Source: JAJEAD01 sp964420925 (GTDB lineage: Bacteria > Pseudomonadota > Gammaproteobacteria > HK1). Taken from it: a stretch of 64,000 bases of DNA. Made by a program: the position numbers and the translations under genes. The stretch lies in contig CAYQVB010000104.1 of NCBI GenBank assembly GCA_964420925.1, positions 1 to 64,000 on the forward strand, read 5' to 3'. Shown here in pieces: positions 8,864-17,122 of the stretch. Positions within the stretch are counted from its first letter, which is position 1, and each line of letters starts with the position of its first letter. Under the pieces are notes generated by a model. The model was not told where the DNA came from and searched no databases. It saw only the letters and a list, made by a program, of their open reading frames with translations.

Positions 8864-9748
8864 GTGGCCGAAGTGATCCCCACCGGAGAGATCCCGTCCC
8901 GTCTCGCGGGAAGTCCGACGCGCAACGCGCTGCGCCTGCTGTTGCGCCATCGGCTGGCGATGTTCGGAGCGGTGCTGGTGGTGATCGAGGTCGGGCTCGC
9001 CGTGCTCGCCCCGTGGATCGCCCCGCACGAACCGAACCGGATGGACTACACGTCGGTGCTTTCCGGACCTACCGCCGAGCACCCCCTCGGCACCGACGAA
9101 TTCGGGCGGGATCTGCTCAGCCGCACGCTGCACGGGGCCCGCCTCTCGCTCCAGGTCGGGATCGTCGCGGTGCTCATCGCGGTCGCCATCGGGGTGCCCG
9201 TCGGGCTCGTCTCGGGCTATCTCGGCGGGATCTTCGACGAGGCGGTGATGCGCGTCGTCGACGCGGTGATGGCCCTCCCGGCATTGGTGCTCGCACTGAC
9301 CATCGCTGCCGTCCTCGGCCCCGGCATCTGGAACGCGACCGTCGCCATCGCCGTGGTCGCCGCTCCGACCTATACCCGGCTGGTGCGCGGCCAGGTGCTG
9401 TCGGTCAAGGAGAACGACTACGTCCTCGCCGCTCAGTGCATCGGCGCGCCGACCTGGGTGATCCTCATGCGCCACGTCCTGCCGAACGCATTCAGCCCCG
9501 TCATCGTGCAGGCATCCCTCGGCGTGGGCTTCGCGATCATCCTCGAGGCGAGCTTGAGCTTCATCGGCCTCGGGGCGCAGCCTCCGACCCCGTCGTGGGG
9601 CAGCATGGTGCAGGTCGGGTTTCAGTACCTGGAGATTGCCCCGTGGTTCGTCCTCGTGCCCGCGACCGCAATCTTCCTCGCGGTGCTGGGGTTCAACATG
9701 CTCGGGGACGGACTTCGCGACACCCTGGACCCGAAGTCTCACGGCTAA
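8864..9748 (+). CDS. ABC transporter permease, DppC/OppC type
   Basis: A 294-residue second permease of the same importer. Start is GTG 8864, preceded by an AGGAGG-like stretch in 'gcaggaggcgaccggc'. N-terminal helix near residues 35-55, the HPLGTDEFGRDLLSRTLHGARLS signature near 65-90, and the EAA loop ENDYVLAAQCIGAPTWVILM near 180-200. Ends GDGLRDTLDPK, the usual C-terminus of the family. The transcript meets the opposing ATPase genes at a hairpin terminator just downstream. Confidence 0.92.
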   Translation: MAEVIPTGEIPSRLAGSPTRNALRLLLRHRLAMFGAVLVVIEVGLAVLAPWIAPHEPNRMDYTSVLSGPTAEHPLGTDEFGRDLLSRTLHGARLSLQVGIVAVLIAVAIGVPVGLVSGYLGGIFDEAVMRVVDAVMALPALVLALTIAAVLGPGIWNATVAIAVVAAPTYTRLVRGQVLSVKENDYVLAAQCIGAPTWVILMRHVLPNAFSPVIVQASLGVGFAIILEASLSFIGLGAQPPTPSWGSMVQVGFQYLEIAPWFVLVPATAIFLAVLGFNMLGDGLRDTLDPKSHG

Positions 9749-9756
9749 CCGCAATG

Positions 9757-9791
9757 TTTCGCCGATTTTCCGCAGCAGGAAATCGGTGAAA
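9757..9791. terminator. bidirectional hairpin between convergent ABC transporter genes
   Basis: Between the convergent dppC-type and dppF-type genes there is an inverted repeat: TTTCGCCGATTTTCC at 9757-9771 pairs with GGAAATCGGTGAAA at 9778-9791, with one wobble and one bulge and a 6-base loop. The A/T-rich outer ends would give a U-tract on either strand. It is well placed to end both transcripts. Confidence 0.6.
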
Positions 9792-9830
9792 TTCTGCGGC
9801 TCAGGCGCCGCGCCCTCCGGCCCGGGCCGG

Positions 9831-10844
9831 CTACGACCCGGCCGGCACGCTGCCGGTGTGCAGATGACACGACACGAAGTGCCCGGGCTGGTCCTCGTGC
9901 AGCTCCGGCGCCTCGACACGGCAGCGCTCCATCGCCTGCGGGCATCGGGGATGGAAGTGGCAACCGCTCGGAGGCGATATCGGGCTCGGCACGTCGCCTT
10001 CCAGGATCAGGCGCTTGCGCCGCGCGGCACCGGGATCGGGGACCGGGACCGCGGACAGGAGCGCTTCGGTGTAGGGATGCAGCGGAGAAGTGAACAGGCG
10101 GCGGCGGTCGGTCAGCTCGACGATGCGTCCGAGGTACATCACCGCCACCCGGTGGCTGATGTGCTCCACCACCGCGAGATCGTGCGCAATGAACAGAAAC
10201 GCCAGGTGGTACTCCTCCTGCAGGTCCATGAGCAGGTTGATGACCTGGGCCTGGATCGACACGTCGAGGGCCGACACGCACTCGTCGCACACGATGAGGC
10301 TCGGTCCGAGCACCAGCGCCCGCGCGATTCCGACGCGCTGGCGTTGTCCGCCCGAGAACTGGTGGGGGAAATAGCTCGCCTGTTCCGGGCGCAATCCGAC
10401 CCGGCCGAAGGCCTGCGCCACCCGCTCGTCGCGCTCCGAGGCGGTGCCGATACCGTGGATCCACAACGGCTCGCGCACGATGGCCCCGGCCGTCATGCGC
10501 GGGTTCAGCGAGGAGAAGGGATCCTGGAAGATGAGTTGCATCTCGCGGCGCAAGGGGCGCATGTCCGCCTTGTTCAGGCGCGTGATGTCGCGGCCGCGCA
10601 GGCGAATGGTGCCCGCGCTCGGCTCGACGAGCTTGAGCACCGCCTTGCCGGCGGTGGACTTTCCGCAGCCGCTCTCCCCGACGAGACCGAGAGTCTCGCC
10701 GGCAGCGATCGAGAACGACACGCCGTCCACCGCGTGCACCTGCCCGACGGTGCGGGCGGCGATGCCCGACCGGACCGGGAAGTACTTGCGCAGCCCCTCG
10801 ACCTCGAGCAACGCCGGCTCGCTCGCGGAGGGACGCGCGCTCAC
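9831..10844 (-). CDS. ABC transporter ATPase, DppF/OppF type
   Basis: A peptide-import ATPase with a C-terminal oligopeptide-binding-ATPase extension. Walker A GESGCGKS, signature SGGQRQRVGIARAL, and the C-terminal Cys-rich tail CHFHPRCPQAMERC, as expected for the family. The Walker B region reads CDECVSALD where the family nearly always has CDEPVSALD. I place the start at GTG 10844, which overlaps the stop of the upstream ATPase as GTGA; an ATG 30 codons earlier would begin inside the upstream gene. Together with the next gene it powers the importer encoded on the opposite strand. Confidence 0.9.
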   Translation of the reverse strand: MSARPSASEPALLEVEGLRKYFPVRSGIAARTVGQVHAVDGVSFSIAAGETLGLVGESGCGKSTAGKAVLKLVEPSAGTIRLRGRDITRLNKADMRPLRREMQLIFQDPFSSLNPRMTAGAIVREPLWIHGIGTASERDERVAQAFGRVGLRPEQASYFPHQFSGGQRQRVGIARALVLGPSLIVCDECVSALDVSIQAQVINLLMDLQEEYHLAFLFIAHDLAVVEHISHRVAVMYLGRIVELTDRRRLFTSPLHPYTEALLSAVPVPDPGAARRKRLILEGDVPSPISPPSGCHFHPRCPQAMERCRVEAPELHEDQPGHFVSCHLHTGSVPAGS

Positions 10845-11839
10845 CCCCCCGCCCTCAGCATGCGGTCCGTGTGCCAGCACGCCGCGTAGTGTCCCGGTCG
10901 CTTCTGCTCGAGCTCCGGTCGCGCGTGCCGGCACTCGTCATCGGCGAACGAGCAACGCGGCGCGAACGCGCATCCCGGCGCGACGTCGAGCGGCGAGGGC
11001 ACGATGCCGACGATCTCCCGCAGGCGCTCGCGGGTGTTGCCGGCCGCGCTGTCGAGGCGCGGAATCGAGTCCAGCAGTCCGGACGTATAGGGATGACACG
11101 GTGTCGAGAACAGCTCCCCGACCGCGGCCTCCTCGACCTTGCGCCCGGCGTACATCACCACGACCCGACTCGCGTTCTCGGCGATGATCCCCATGTCGTG
11201 GGTGATCAGCACGATCGCGGTGCCGAGCTTCTCCTTGAGCTCGATCATCAGGTCGAGGATCTGCGCCTGGACGGTCACGTCGAGCGCGGTGGTGGGCTCG
11301 TCGGCAAGCAGGACCTTCGGGCTGCAAGCAAGGGCCATCGCGATCATCACGCGCTGGTTCATGCCGCCGGAGAGCTGGTGGGGATACTCGTTCGCGCGCC
11401 GCTCCGGCTCGGGAATACGCACCAGCCGGAGCACGTCCACGGTGCGCTCCCACGCGTCGCGCCGGGACATGCGCTCGTGGCGAATGAACGCCTCCGATAT
11501 CTGGCGGCCCACCGTGACCACCGGATTCAGCGACGCCATCGGCTCCTGAAAGATCATCGAGATCTCGCGGCCGCGCACCTGCTGCATCGTCTCTTCGGAG
11601 AGCTCCAGGAGGTCCTGGCCCTGGAGGCGCACCGCGCCGCCCGCGATGCGGCCCGCGGGCTCGGGGAGAAGGCGCATGATCGAGAGCGCGGTCACCGTCT
11701 TGCCGCACCCGGACTCTCCCACCACCCCGAGCGTCTCCCCTTCTTCGACGGCGTAGGAGACTCCGTGGACGGCGCGCAGGAATCTGTCGCCCGCCCGAAA
11801 CTCGACGCTGAGATCGGAGACTTCGAGCAAGGCGGTCAT
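10841..11839 (-). CDS. ABC transporter ATPase, DppD/OppD type
   Basis: Peptide-import ATPase. Start chosen at ATG 11839 (MTALLEVSDLSVEFR), with AAGG about 7 bp upstream; 20 more residues to 11899 are in frame but do not look like protein. Walker A GESGCGKT, signature SGGMNQRV, Walker B LLADEPTTALD, and the C-terminal CAFAPRCSFADDEC oligopeptide-ATPase motif. It overlaps the DppF-type gene by 4 bp. Unusually for this family, both ATPases are transcribed towards, not after, their permeases. Confidence 0.92.
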   Translation of the reverse strand: MTALLEVSDLSVEFRAGDRFLRAVHGVSYAVEEGETLGVVGESGCGKTVTALSIMRLLPEPAGRIAGGAVRLQGQDLLELSEETMQQVRGREISMIFQEPMASLNPVVTVGRQISEAFIRHERMSRRDAWERTVDVLRLVRIPEPERRANEYPHQLSGGMNQRVMIAMALACSPKVLLADEPTTALDVTVQAQILDLMIELKEKLGTAIVLITHDMGIIAENASRVVVMYAGRKVEEAAVGELFSTPCHPYTSGLLDSIPRLDSAAGNTRERLREIVGIVPSPLDVAPGCAFAPRCSFADDECRHARPELEQKRPGHYAACWHTDRMLRAGG

Positions 11840-12010
11840 CGGACCCTTCGTGAGTGCCGAGGTGGCCGGCAGCATAGTCAAGGCGCACGGGAGCATCAAT
11901 CGAGCCGCGTGAAGGTGGTCCGGTCGAAGCTGGAATGGAAGGCAGTCAGTTCATACAGTTGACAAGGACGTGAAGCGGATGCGTTTCGCGATCACTCGAG
12001 GAGACCTGTC

Positions 12011-13045
12011 GTGAAGATGGACTTCGCCGTCGGCATGAACCGCAACGAAAGAATGGACGAGATCGGCGAGCACGCGCGAGTGGCGGAGGAAAGCGGATTC
12101 AAGTTCGTCACTTACGTGGACCAGCCCTTCATGTCCCGTGACGTGTTCACGTCCATGACGATTGCGGCGCTGAACACCCATCGTATCCACATCGGTCAGG
12201 GGGTCCTCGACATGACGACTCACCACCCTCTGGCGGTCGCCGGCGGCACTGCCTCCATAGACGAAGTTTCGGGAGGGCGAGCCTTCGTGGGCATGGGAGC
12301 AGGCGGCGCCTTCGGCGAGAAAATGAGGCCTCGGTCCGTGAAGGAGCTTCGCGACGCCGTGGAGTTCATCAGGCGCTTCACTAGCGGTGAAGAGGTGGAG
12401 GCAGGCGGCCAGAAGCTGAAGTGCGAGTTCCACCGCAGGCCATTGCCCGTCTACCTGGCCGCCACCGGCCCCAGAACGCTGGAGATGGCCGGCGAGGTGG
12501 CGGACGGCGTCATGTTTTCCAGCGCCTTCGGTGCACATCCAGACATGCTCGAGTGGAGGCTGGCGCAGATCGAGAGAGGCGCACTGAAAGCAGGCCGGGA
12601 TCCATCGAGAATAGACGTGTGGGCGCGGGCCATGATCTACGTGGCCGATTCCGTGGAAGAGGCGCTGCCGGAGGTGGCGGGCTATGTCATGAACAGCGCT
12701 CGCGCCACCATGAGAGTGCTACGTCGCGGGAACCCCGAGCTGGTGAAGATCATCCGGCGGATGGAGAAGAAGGCGTCGGGCCTGATAGACGAATGCCAGC
12801 GCGTGAGCGATGCGTGGGCTCCGGAGTGGAACGAGCACCGGGATGCCCCGGCGGCAAAGCTCGTCACAAAGCTGACCACGGGCCTCTATCACATGGTAGG
12901 CAAGCCGGAGGACATCTGCGAGAAGATTGAAAAGGTCGGGCAGTTGGGCATCAAGACCATGGCCACCGTCACTTACCCCCTCGGTGACAAGAAGGGCATG
13001 CTGCGAGAAATAGGGGACAAGGTGATGATCCATTTCAGGAACTAG
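12011..13045 (+). CDS. luciferase-like monooxygenase (LLM class, F420- or FMN-dependent oxidoreductase)
   Basis: A 344-residue TIM-barrel flavin/F420 oxidoreductase. The GTG start at 12011 has GAGGA about 9 bp upstream; an ATG two codons later is the alternative. Family blocks: HARVAEESGFKFVTYVDQPF near residues 22-40, THRIHIGQGV near 58, SGGRAFVGMGAGG near 88, and RPLPVYLAATGPRTLEMAGE near 143-162. Substrate unknown. It is a clear paralogue of the convergent gene at 13262-14284: the blocks GQGV-D, SGGRA-VG-GAGG and TSGEE are shared at equivalent positions. It lies beside a peptide-type importer, so it may act on an imported compound; that is inference. Confidence 0.85.
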   Translation: MKMDFAVGMNRNERMDEIGEHARVAEESGFKFVTYVDQPFMSRDVFTSMTIAALNTHRIHIGQGVLDMTTHHPLAVAGGTASIDEVSGGRAFVGMGAGGAFGEKMRPRSVKELRDAVEFIRRFTSGEEVEAGGQKLKCEFHRRPLPVYLAATGPRTLEMAGEVADGVMFSSAFGAHPDMLEWRLAQIERGALKAGRDPSRIDVWARAMIYVADSVEEALPEVAGYVMNSARATMRVLRRGNPELVKIIRRMEKKASGLIDECQRVSDAWAPEWNEHRDAPAAKLVTKLTTGLYHMVGKPEDICEKIEKVGQLGIKTMATVTYPLGDKKGMLREIGDKVMIHFRN

Positions 13046-13261
13046 CGAGGCTGCACCTCATGCCGACAGGGTATGCTCGACGCCTCGTCCTGTCGCAAGC
13101 CTCCCGGAGACGGCATGCCCGTCGCAGCCTCGTACCGTCACGCAGAAAGCCGCTCTCGGAAACTTGGCTCAACCGTGAAGATCGGTGCGGCTCATGACGT
13201 CCAGGTGGAGCTCCGGAGCGCCGATTCGCGCGGGTTCGTCTTTCGACTTGCCGCGAGCAGT

Positions 13262-14284
13262 TCAGTTCCGGAAGTTTGGAATGATGGTGTCCGCTATCAG
13301 CCTCAGTAGCTGGCTCTTGTCCATCGGGGTATAGAGCATGGTCGATATGTTGGATACGCCCAGCCTGCCCAGCTCCGCTATGCGACTGGTGATCTCGTCA
13401 GCGGTGCCGACCAGGCTGAAGAAGTCCAGGCTCCGTTGGCTGACCAACCTGGCCCATTCGTGTTCGTCACCCTTGTGCCGGTTTGCGGCGAACGTGTCGT
13501 AGTCCGCCATGAGGGTTTCGCTCATCCCGGGGTCGTTCCGGTCCAGGCGCCGGCGCAGATCCGCGATCGCCGGAGCAGGATTCCGAAAGGCGTTGTGCAT
13601 GTACTCGAGGCCCGCAAAATGGGGGCTGATGTCGCTCTGCGCGTCCTCCTTGGATTCGCACGGGTAGACGACCCCACGTACACCGATGTCGATGTCGGAC
13701 AGGCGACGACCGGCCTTCCGGGCGCCCGTTTCGATCAGCTCCAGCCTCCACTTGACATGCTCCGGATGGACGCCGAGAAAGATGATGCCGTCGGCGAGTT
13801 CTCCGGCCAGTTGGCAGGCTCGAGGGCCTTCCACCGCCATGTAGATCGGCAGGGGCCTCCTGACCCACTCCGAGCGAATGCGAGCGCCCTTCCACTGCGC
13901 CTCTTCGCCGGAGGTGTAGGTCCTGATGAACTGGACGGCGGCGCGAAGCTCCTGGATCGAAGCCGGCTTCATTGACTTGCCGTAGGGTCCGCCGGCGCCC
14001 AGGCCGACGTAGGCCCGGCCTCCGGAAAGCTCGTCGACGGTGGCCGTGGCGTTCGCAATGACGGAGGGATGAAAGGTGAGGGGGTCGGTGACGCCCTGGC
14101 CGATGTGGATGCGACGCGTGTTCACCGCGGCGACGGCCATCATGACATGGACGTCTCGATTGAAAGCCGGCGTGTCGGGGAAGCTGATCCGGGAGTAGCC
14201 GCACTCCTCTGCGGTGCGGGCAAGCTGGGCTGCCTGGTGGATGTCGGTGACTCGGCCGGTGCCCACACTGAAGTTCATGTGCAT
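13262..14284 (-). CDS. luciferase-like monooxygenase, paralogue of the 12011-13045 enzyme
   Basis: A 340-residue LLM-class oxidoreductase starting MHMNFSVGTGRVTD at ATG 14284, with GGGAG 7 bp upstream. A much longer open frame continues upstream but its residues are not protein-like. Shared family blocks: TRRIHIGQGVTDPLTFHPSV, LSGGRAYVGLGAGGPYGKSM, RRPLPIYMAVEGPRACQLAG. The pair converges on the 216-bp gap at 13046-13261, where I see no gene. An inverted gene duplication followed by divergence is the simplest origin. Confidence 0.85.
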   Translation of the reverse strand: MHMNFSVGTGRVTDIHQAAQLARTAEECGYSRISFPDTPAFNRDVHVMMAVAAVNTRRIHIGQGVTDPLTFHPSVIANATATVDELSGGRAYVGLGAGGPYGKSMKPASIQELRAAVQFIRTYTSGEEAQWKGARIRSEWVRRPLPIYMAVEGPRACQLAGELADGIIFLGVHPEHVKWRLELIETGARKAGRRLSDIDIGVRGVVYPCESKEDAQSDISPHFAGLEYMHNAFRNPAPAIADLRRRLDRNDPGMSETLMADYDTFAANRHKGDEHEWARLVSQRSLDFFSLVGTADEITSRIAELGRLGVSNISTMLYTPMDKSQLLRLIADTIIPNFRN

Positions 14285-14370
14285 GTCGAGGCTCCCGGCG
14301 GTCGAAGACGAAGGCTGACGAGCAGGCTCTCGAAGGCCCGGTTTCTCCGCGGCGAGACATCCGGTTCCGC

Positions 14371-15144
14371 TCACGCGGAGCGCAGCGCGTACGGCACCCC
14401 CTCCTCCCGCACCCGCGCGCTGTCGTCCCGCCGCCGGTGCACGATCCGGGCGACGGTCTCCGTCTGCTCGTCGCGCGTGAGGGCGGGCCGCACTCCTTCC
14501 ACCGCCTCGCACAGGTCGCTTGGCGTGAGCCCACCCTGGAGCACCTCCGAGGCGGCGAGCGCGCGCGGCGCATGCCCGGAATGCAAAGCGAGGAATTCCG
14601 CCCGCAGCTCCTTCGTGTCCTTGTGTCCGTGCAAGCGCCACAGCTCCCGTACCCCAATCTCGCCATAGCGCTCGATCTTGCCTTCGTCGGCATTCGTGAT
14701 TTCCACTTCCACCACCAGATCGGGGGCATTGCGCTCGATGAAGGCATCGGCTACCTCGATCCCCTCCATGCGGGCCTCGCGAAAGCGCCGAGCGCGTTCG
14801 CCGAAGTAGAACGCGCAGTCGGGCTCCATTCCCGTGCCGGGGGGGTCACCCGGCCCCCGGAGCCGGGTGGAGCGCAGCCCCTTGAACGCACCGGTGAGGA
14901 CGCTTCCCGCGACTTGCACGATGTCCTCGACCATCCCGGCCAGCTCGTCATGGAGGAGCGAGGGCGCCATCAGGGCGACGAGCCCGCGCACCGAGTCGAG
15001 CCAAACCCGGCCGAAGGAGCGGTTCCAGTCGACGGTGGCGAGCGCGGCGATGGTCCCCGGGTCGGCGTACAGCACGTGAACCGTCGAGCCGAGCGGCCCG
15101 ACGTGCATGGTGGACCGGGGCTGCGTGGTGACGGTGTCGCTCAT
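14371..15144 (-). CDS. Uma2-family (DUF820) PD-(D/E)XK nuclease-fold protein
   Basis: A 257-residue protein with the Uma2 core: EPDCAFYFGE (D109), PDLVVEVEITN (E146/E148) and a lysine at 156 in DEGKIERY, followed by GVRELWRL. This gives the expected D...ExE...K arrangement of the restriction-endonuclease fold. The family is abundant in cyanobacteria and some environmental bacteria; its role is unknown. The C-terminal 80 residues are extra to the core. Transcribed in the same direction as the luciferase-like gene, 86 bp upstream of it. Confidence 0.75.
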   Translation of the reverse strand: MSDTVTTQPRSTMHVGPLGSTVHVLYADPGTIAALATVDWNRSFGRVWLDSVRGLVALMAPSLLHDELAGMVEDIVQVAGSVLTGAFKGLRSTRLRGPGDPPGTGMEPDCAFYFGERARRFREARMEGIEVADAFIERNAPDLVVEVEITNADEGKIERYGEIGVRELWRLHGHKDTKELRAEFLALHSGHAPRALAASEVLQGGLTPSDLCEAVEGVRPALTRDEQTETVARIVHRRRDDSARVREEGVPYALRSA

Positions 15145-15462
15145 GGCGGGGATGCCTCCAGAGGCTCGAGTCGCGGCGAACGAGGGCTGCGCTACCCGCG
15201 GTCGTCTGCTCGCGTGTAGTCTACCTCCACGCCGACAGCATAGCCGTCAACAACGGCCAGCAGCAGCCGGTGCGCTTCAACCTGAACGAGCCGGTCCGCC
15301 TCACCGATTCGGTGGGGGCCAGCGCCACGCGGTGGTTTCGCGAGATGGTGGGCTCATCCTGCGTGTTCGACTACCGCTAAGAGCGTTGATTTTTCTCTCG
15401 TCAGCAGAGCGAGGGGCATCTCGTGACCGAACTTCCGGACGGGTCAACCGACGGTTCCTGTG
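15145..15462. other. intergenic region with a short coding-like fragment
   Basis: No complete gene. Reading the + strand from about 15221 to the TAA at 15378 gives a protein-like 53-residue tail (VYLHADSIAVNNGQQQPVRF then LNEPVRLTDSVGASATRWF). It has no start codon with context and no recognisable family, so it is probably the 3' end of a lost gene. Confidence 0.35.
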
Positions 15463-15879
15463 TCAAGGTTTGCTCAGGCGATCCAGGGCTTCACGGGCGG
15501 TCACGACAGGAATGCCTTCGACTTCTTCGAGTGCGAGCATGTGTCTCTTGTCACCGGACACAGTCATGTCAGCATGCCCGGCAATTGCTGCGGCCAGAAT
15601 CGGGTTGTCCTTGGGATCGGGTGACAGATCCACGCTTGGCGTTTCGTCGAGAACGAGGGCGCGCGTGTCGATATTCTCGACGATGGCTGCCGCTTCGCCG
15701 GCATCGAGATACTTCTGCAGACGGGGCCGGGCGAGAACTTCGGCTATCTCGGCCATCTGCGCGGTGGACGTCACGAACTCGATCTCGCCACGCAGCCAAG
15801 CTTGGTACAGCCTGTCCGGTGGAGTGCCCTTGGTGATGAGGGCGCCGATCAGGATATTGGTGTCAAGAACGACCCGCAC
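15463..15879 (-). CDS. PIN-domain toxin (COG1569 type)
   Basis: A 138-residue PIN-fold ribonuclease. Acidic residues expected for the metal site: D6 in VVLDTNIL, E44/E47, D91 in DPKDNPIL, D110 in VSGDKRH. Such proteins cleave RNA and are held inactive by a cognate antitoxin. The GTG start at 15879 overlaps the 3' end of the upstream ribbon-helix-helix gene by 17 bp, the usual arrangement of a VapBC-like pair. Confidence 0.88.
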   Translation of the reverse strand: MRVVLDTNILIGALITKGTPPDRLYQAWLRGEIEFVTSTAQMAEIAEVLARPRLQKYLDAGEAAAIVENIDTRALVLDETPSVDLSPDPKDNPILAAAIAGHADMTVSGDKRHMLALEEVEGIPVVTAREALDRLSKP

Positions 15880-16099
15880 GCACAGCGTCCACCTCTTCGT
15901 CGATCAGGTCGAGGAGATCCTGTTGGTCATGCCGGGCATTTCGGTCCTTTATCTCTCGCACGCTGAGATCCAACACGCGGCGGCGGGCCGCCTCGTCAAC
16001 AAATCGGGACAGATCTCCTTTCTTGCCTCCGGTACGTGCAAGAAAGCCGCGGACCGTTCGATCCGTCCTTTCAGAGACAGTGAGATTCCATCGAGCCAC
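15863..16099 (-). CDS. ribbon-helix-helix antitoxin of the PIN toxin pair
   Basis: A 78-residue protein beginning MARWNLTVSERTDRTVRGF at GTG 16099. The short beta strand WNLTV followed by two helices, the second containing LSRFVDEAARRRVLD, is the RHH DNA-binding fold; the C-terminal half would wrap the toxin. A longer open frame runs upstream to 16402, but that part crosses the remnant of another gene and is not protein-like. Overlaps the toxin gene by 17 bp. Confidence 0.72.
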   Translation of the reverse strand: MARWNLTVSERTDRTVRGFLARTGGKKGDLSRFVDEAARRRVLDLSVREIKDRNARHDQQDLLDLIDEEVDAVRAGRS

Positions 16100-16232
16100 A
16101 GATCGATTCTTCCAGGCAAAACCTCTCTCGCACTCAGAGTACCGTGTATCGGCTCTTGCCGCCAATTTCTCGAAGGCGCAGGGTGGGGGCGCCACCGCCC
16201 CGCTCCCGGAGCGGCATTCAGCCAGCGGCGAT

Positions 16233-16255
16233 GTCGCGGGGTGCGCCCTCACCTG
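16233..16255. repeat. 23-bp direct repeat, copy 1
   Basis: A 23-bp segment (GTCGCGGGGTGCG...CTCACCTG) matches 19196-19218 with a single C/T difference. Each copy abuts the broken end of a gene remnant (DUF234 ATPase here, deaminase at 19.2 kb), so it may mark a recombination or insertion site. Confidence 0.7.
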
Positions 16256-16378
16256 AGAAGCACCATCACCGTCCGCGCATCGACCACCTCGGCTTCCGCT
16301 CCGGCGCGAGTCGCGTCCGGAACGAACGGCACACTCATTGCTTCGACTCCCTTCACACCAGGCAGTGCGACACCATAC
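16249..16378 (-). pseudogene. C-terminal remnant of a second DUF234 ATPase
   Basis: The minus strand from 16378 to the TGA at 16249-16251 encodes GVALPGVKGVEAM followed by VPFVPDATRAGAEAEVVDAR and TVMVLLR. The intact ATPase at 17123-18508 ends SVALPGATGVEAVPALFVPD then AGAEVVDARTVMELLR. The match covers about 43 residues up to the stop and then ends, so this is a truncated paralogue. Confidence 0.8.
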
Positions 16379-16447
16379 GGAGAATGCCATGACCAGCACC
16401 ACCTTCAGGCGCGTCGCCAGGGACGATACGGAACGTATCGGTTCGCG

Positions 16448-17035
16448 TCACCCAAGCGGAATGTCGCTCTCGCCCTTCGACGCCTGATAGATGGTCGAGA
16501 GCTCGTCGTAGAGCCCCCTCAAGCGGGCGATCCTCTTCTTCGCTTCTTCGTTCTCGCCGTCCACCAGCTCGTCGATGCCGCGGCTTCTCCAGAACAGATT
16601 CTCCCGCACGTACTCGCCGTTCTCGATGCCGAAGACCTCACTCAGGATCCTGAGGTCGTGAGGGATGTTGAAAGCGTCGCGGGTGTCCTCGTAGCCGAAG
16701 AGGTAGAAGAAGTTGTCGAAGCCCGCCCAAGTGATCGCGGAAAGGCACAGCGAGCAGGGCTCGTGGGTGGACAGGAAGAGGCAGTCCGCGCTCGGGGGCC
16801 GTGTTTGCGCCGGCATCTCGTAGAGCGCGTTCAGGGTGGCGACCTCGCCGTGGAAGAGCGGGTTTTCGGTCTCCCGATTCGTGCCTGCGATGACGAGCGA
16901 CAGGTTCGACTTGCGGAGGATCGCGGCGCCAAACACCTTGTCGCCCCGCTCCACGCCCGCGCGGGTCAGGGGGACGATGTCGTGCTCGATCACATCGAGG
17001 AAGCGGGCAACCAACTCATGGTCCGGATATGGCAT
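16448..17035 (-). CDS. cytidine/deoxycytidylate-type zinc deaminase
   Basis: A 195-residue CDA-fold enzyme. The zinc and catalytic signature is complete: H62-G-E64 in FHGEVATL and P-C94-SLC97 in THEPCSLC. Relatives deaminate guanine, cytosine or tRNA adenosine; I cannot choose between them, and the C-terminal extension (residues 110-195) is not diagnostic. Starts at ATG 17035. A decayed copy of its residues 30-62 is at 19220-19326, and a decayed neighbour ATPase is at 16249-16378, so this two-gene unit existed at least twice. Confidence 0.82.
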   Translation of the reverse strand: MPYPDHELVARFLDVIEHDIVPLTRAGVERGDKVFGAAILRKSNLSLVIAGTNRETENPLFHGEVATLNALYEMPAQTRPPSADCLFLSTHEPCSLCLSAITWAGFDNFFYLFGYEDTRDAFNIPHDLRILSEVFGIENGEYVRENLFWRSRGIDELVDGENEEAKKRIARLRGLYDELSTIYQASKGESDIPLG

Positions 17036-17122
17036 GGCGAGACTCCGTTAACGCATGTGCGCAGTGTCGAAACAGAAGCTGCGCGGAAGCGGCTGATCGA
17101 GTGGTCCGAAGGCCGCGATCGT

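Noticed and set aside
11959..11990. Sigma-70 promoter with TTGACA before the first LLM gene
   Set aside because: The -35 hexamer is perfect, but no acceptable -10 hexamer is found 16-18 bp downstream.
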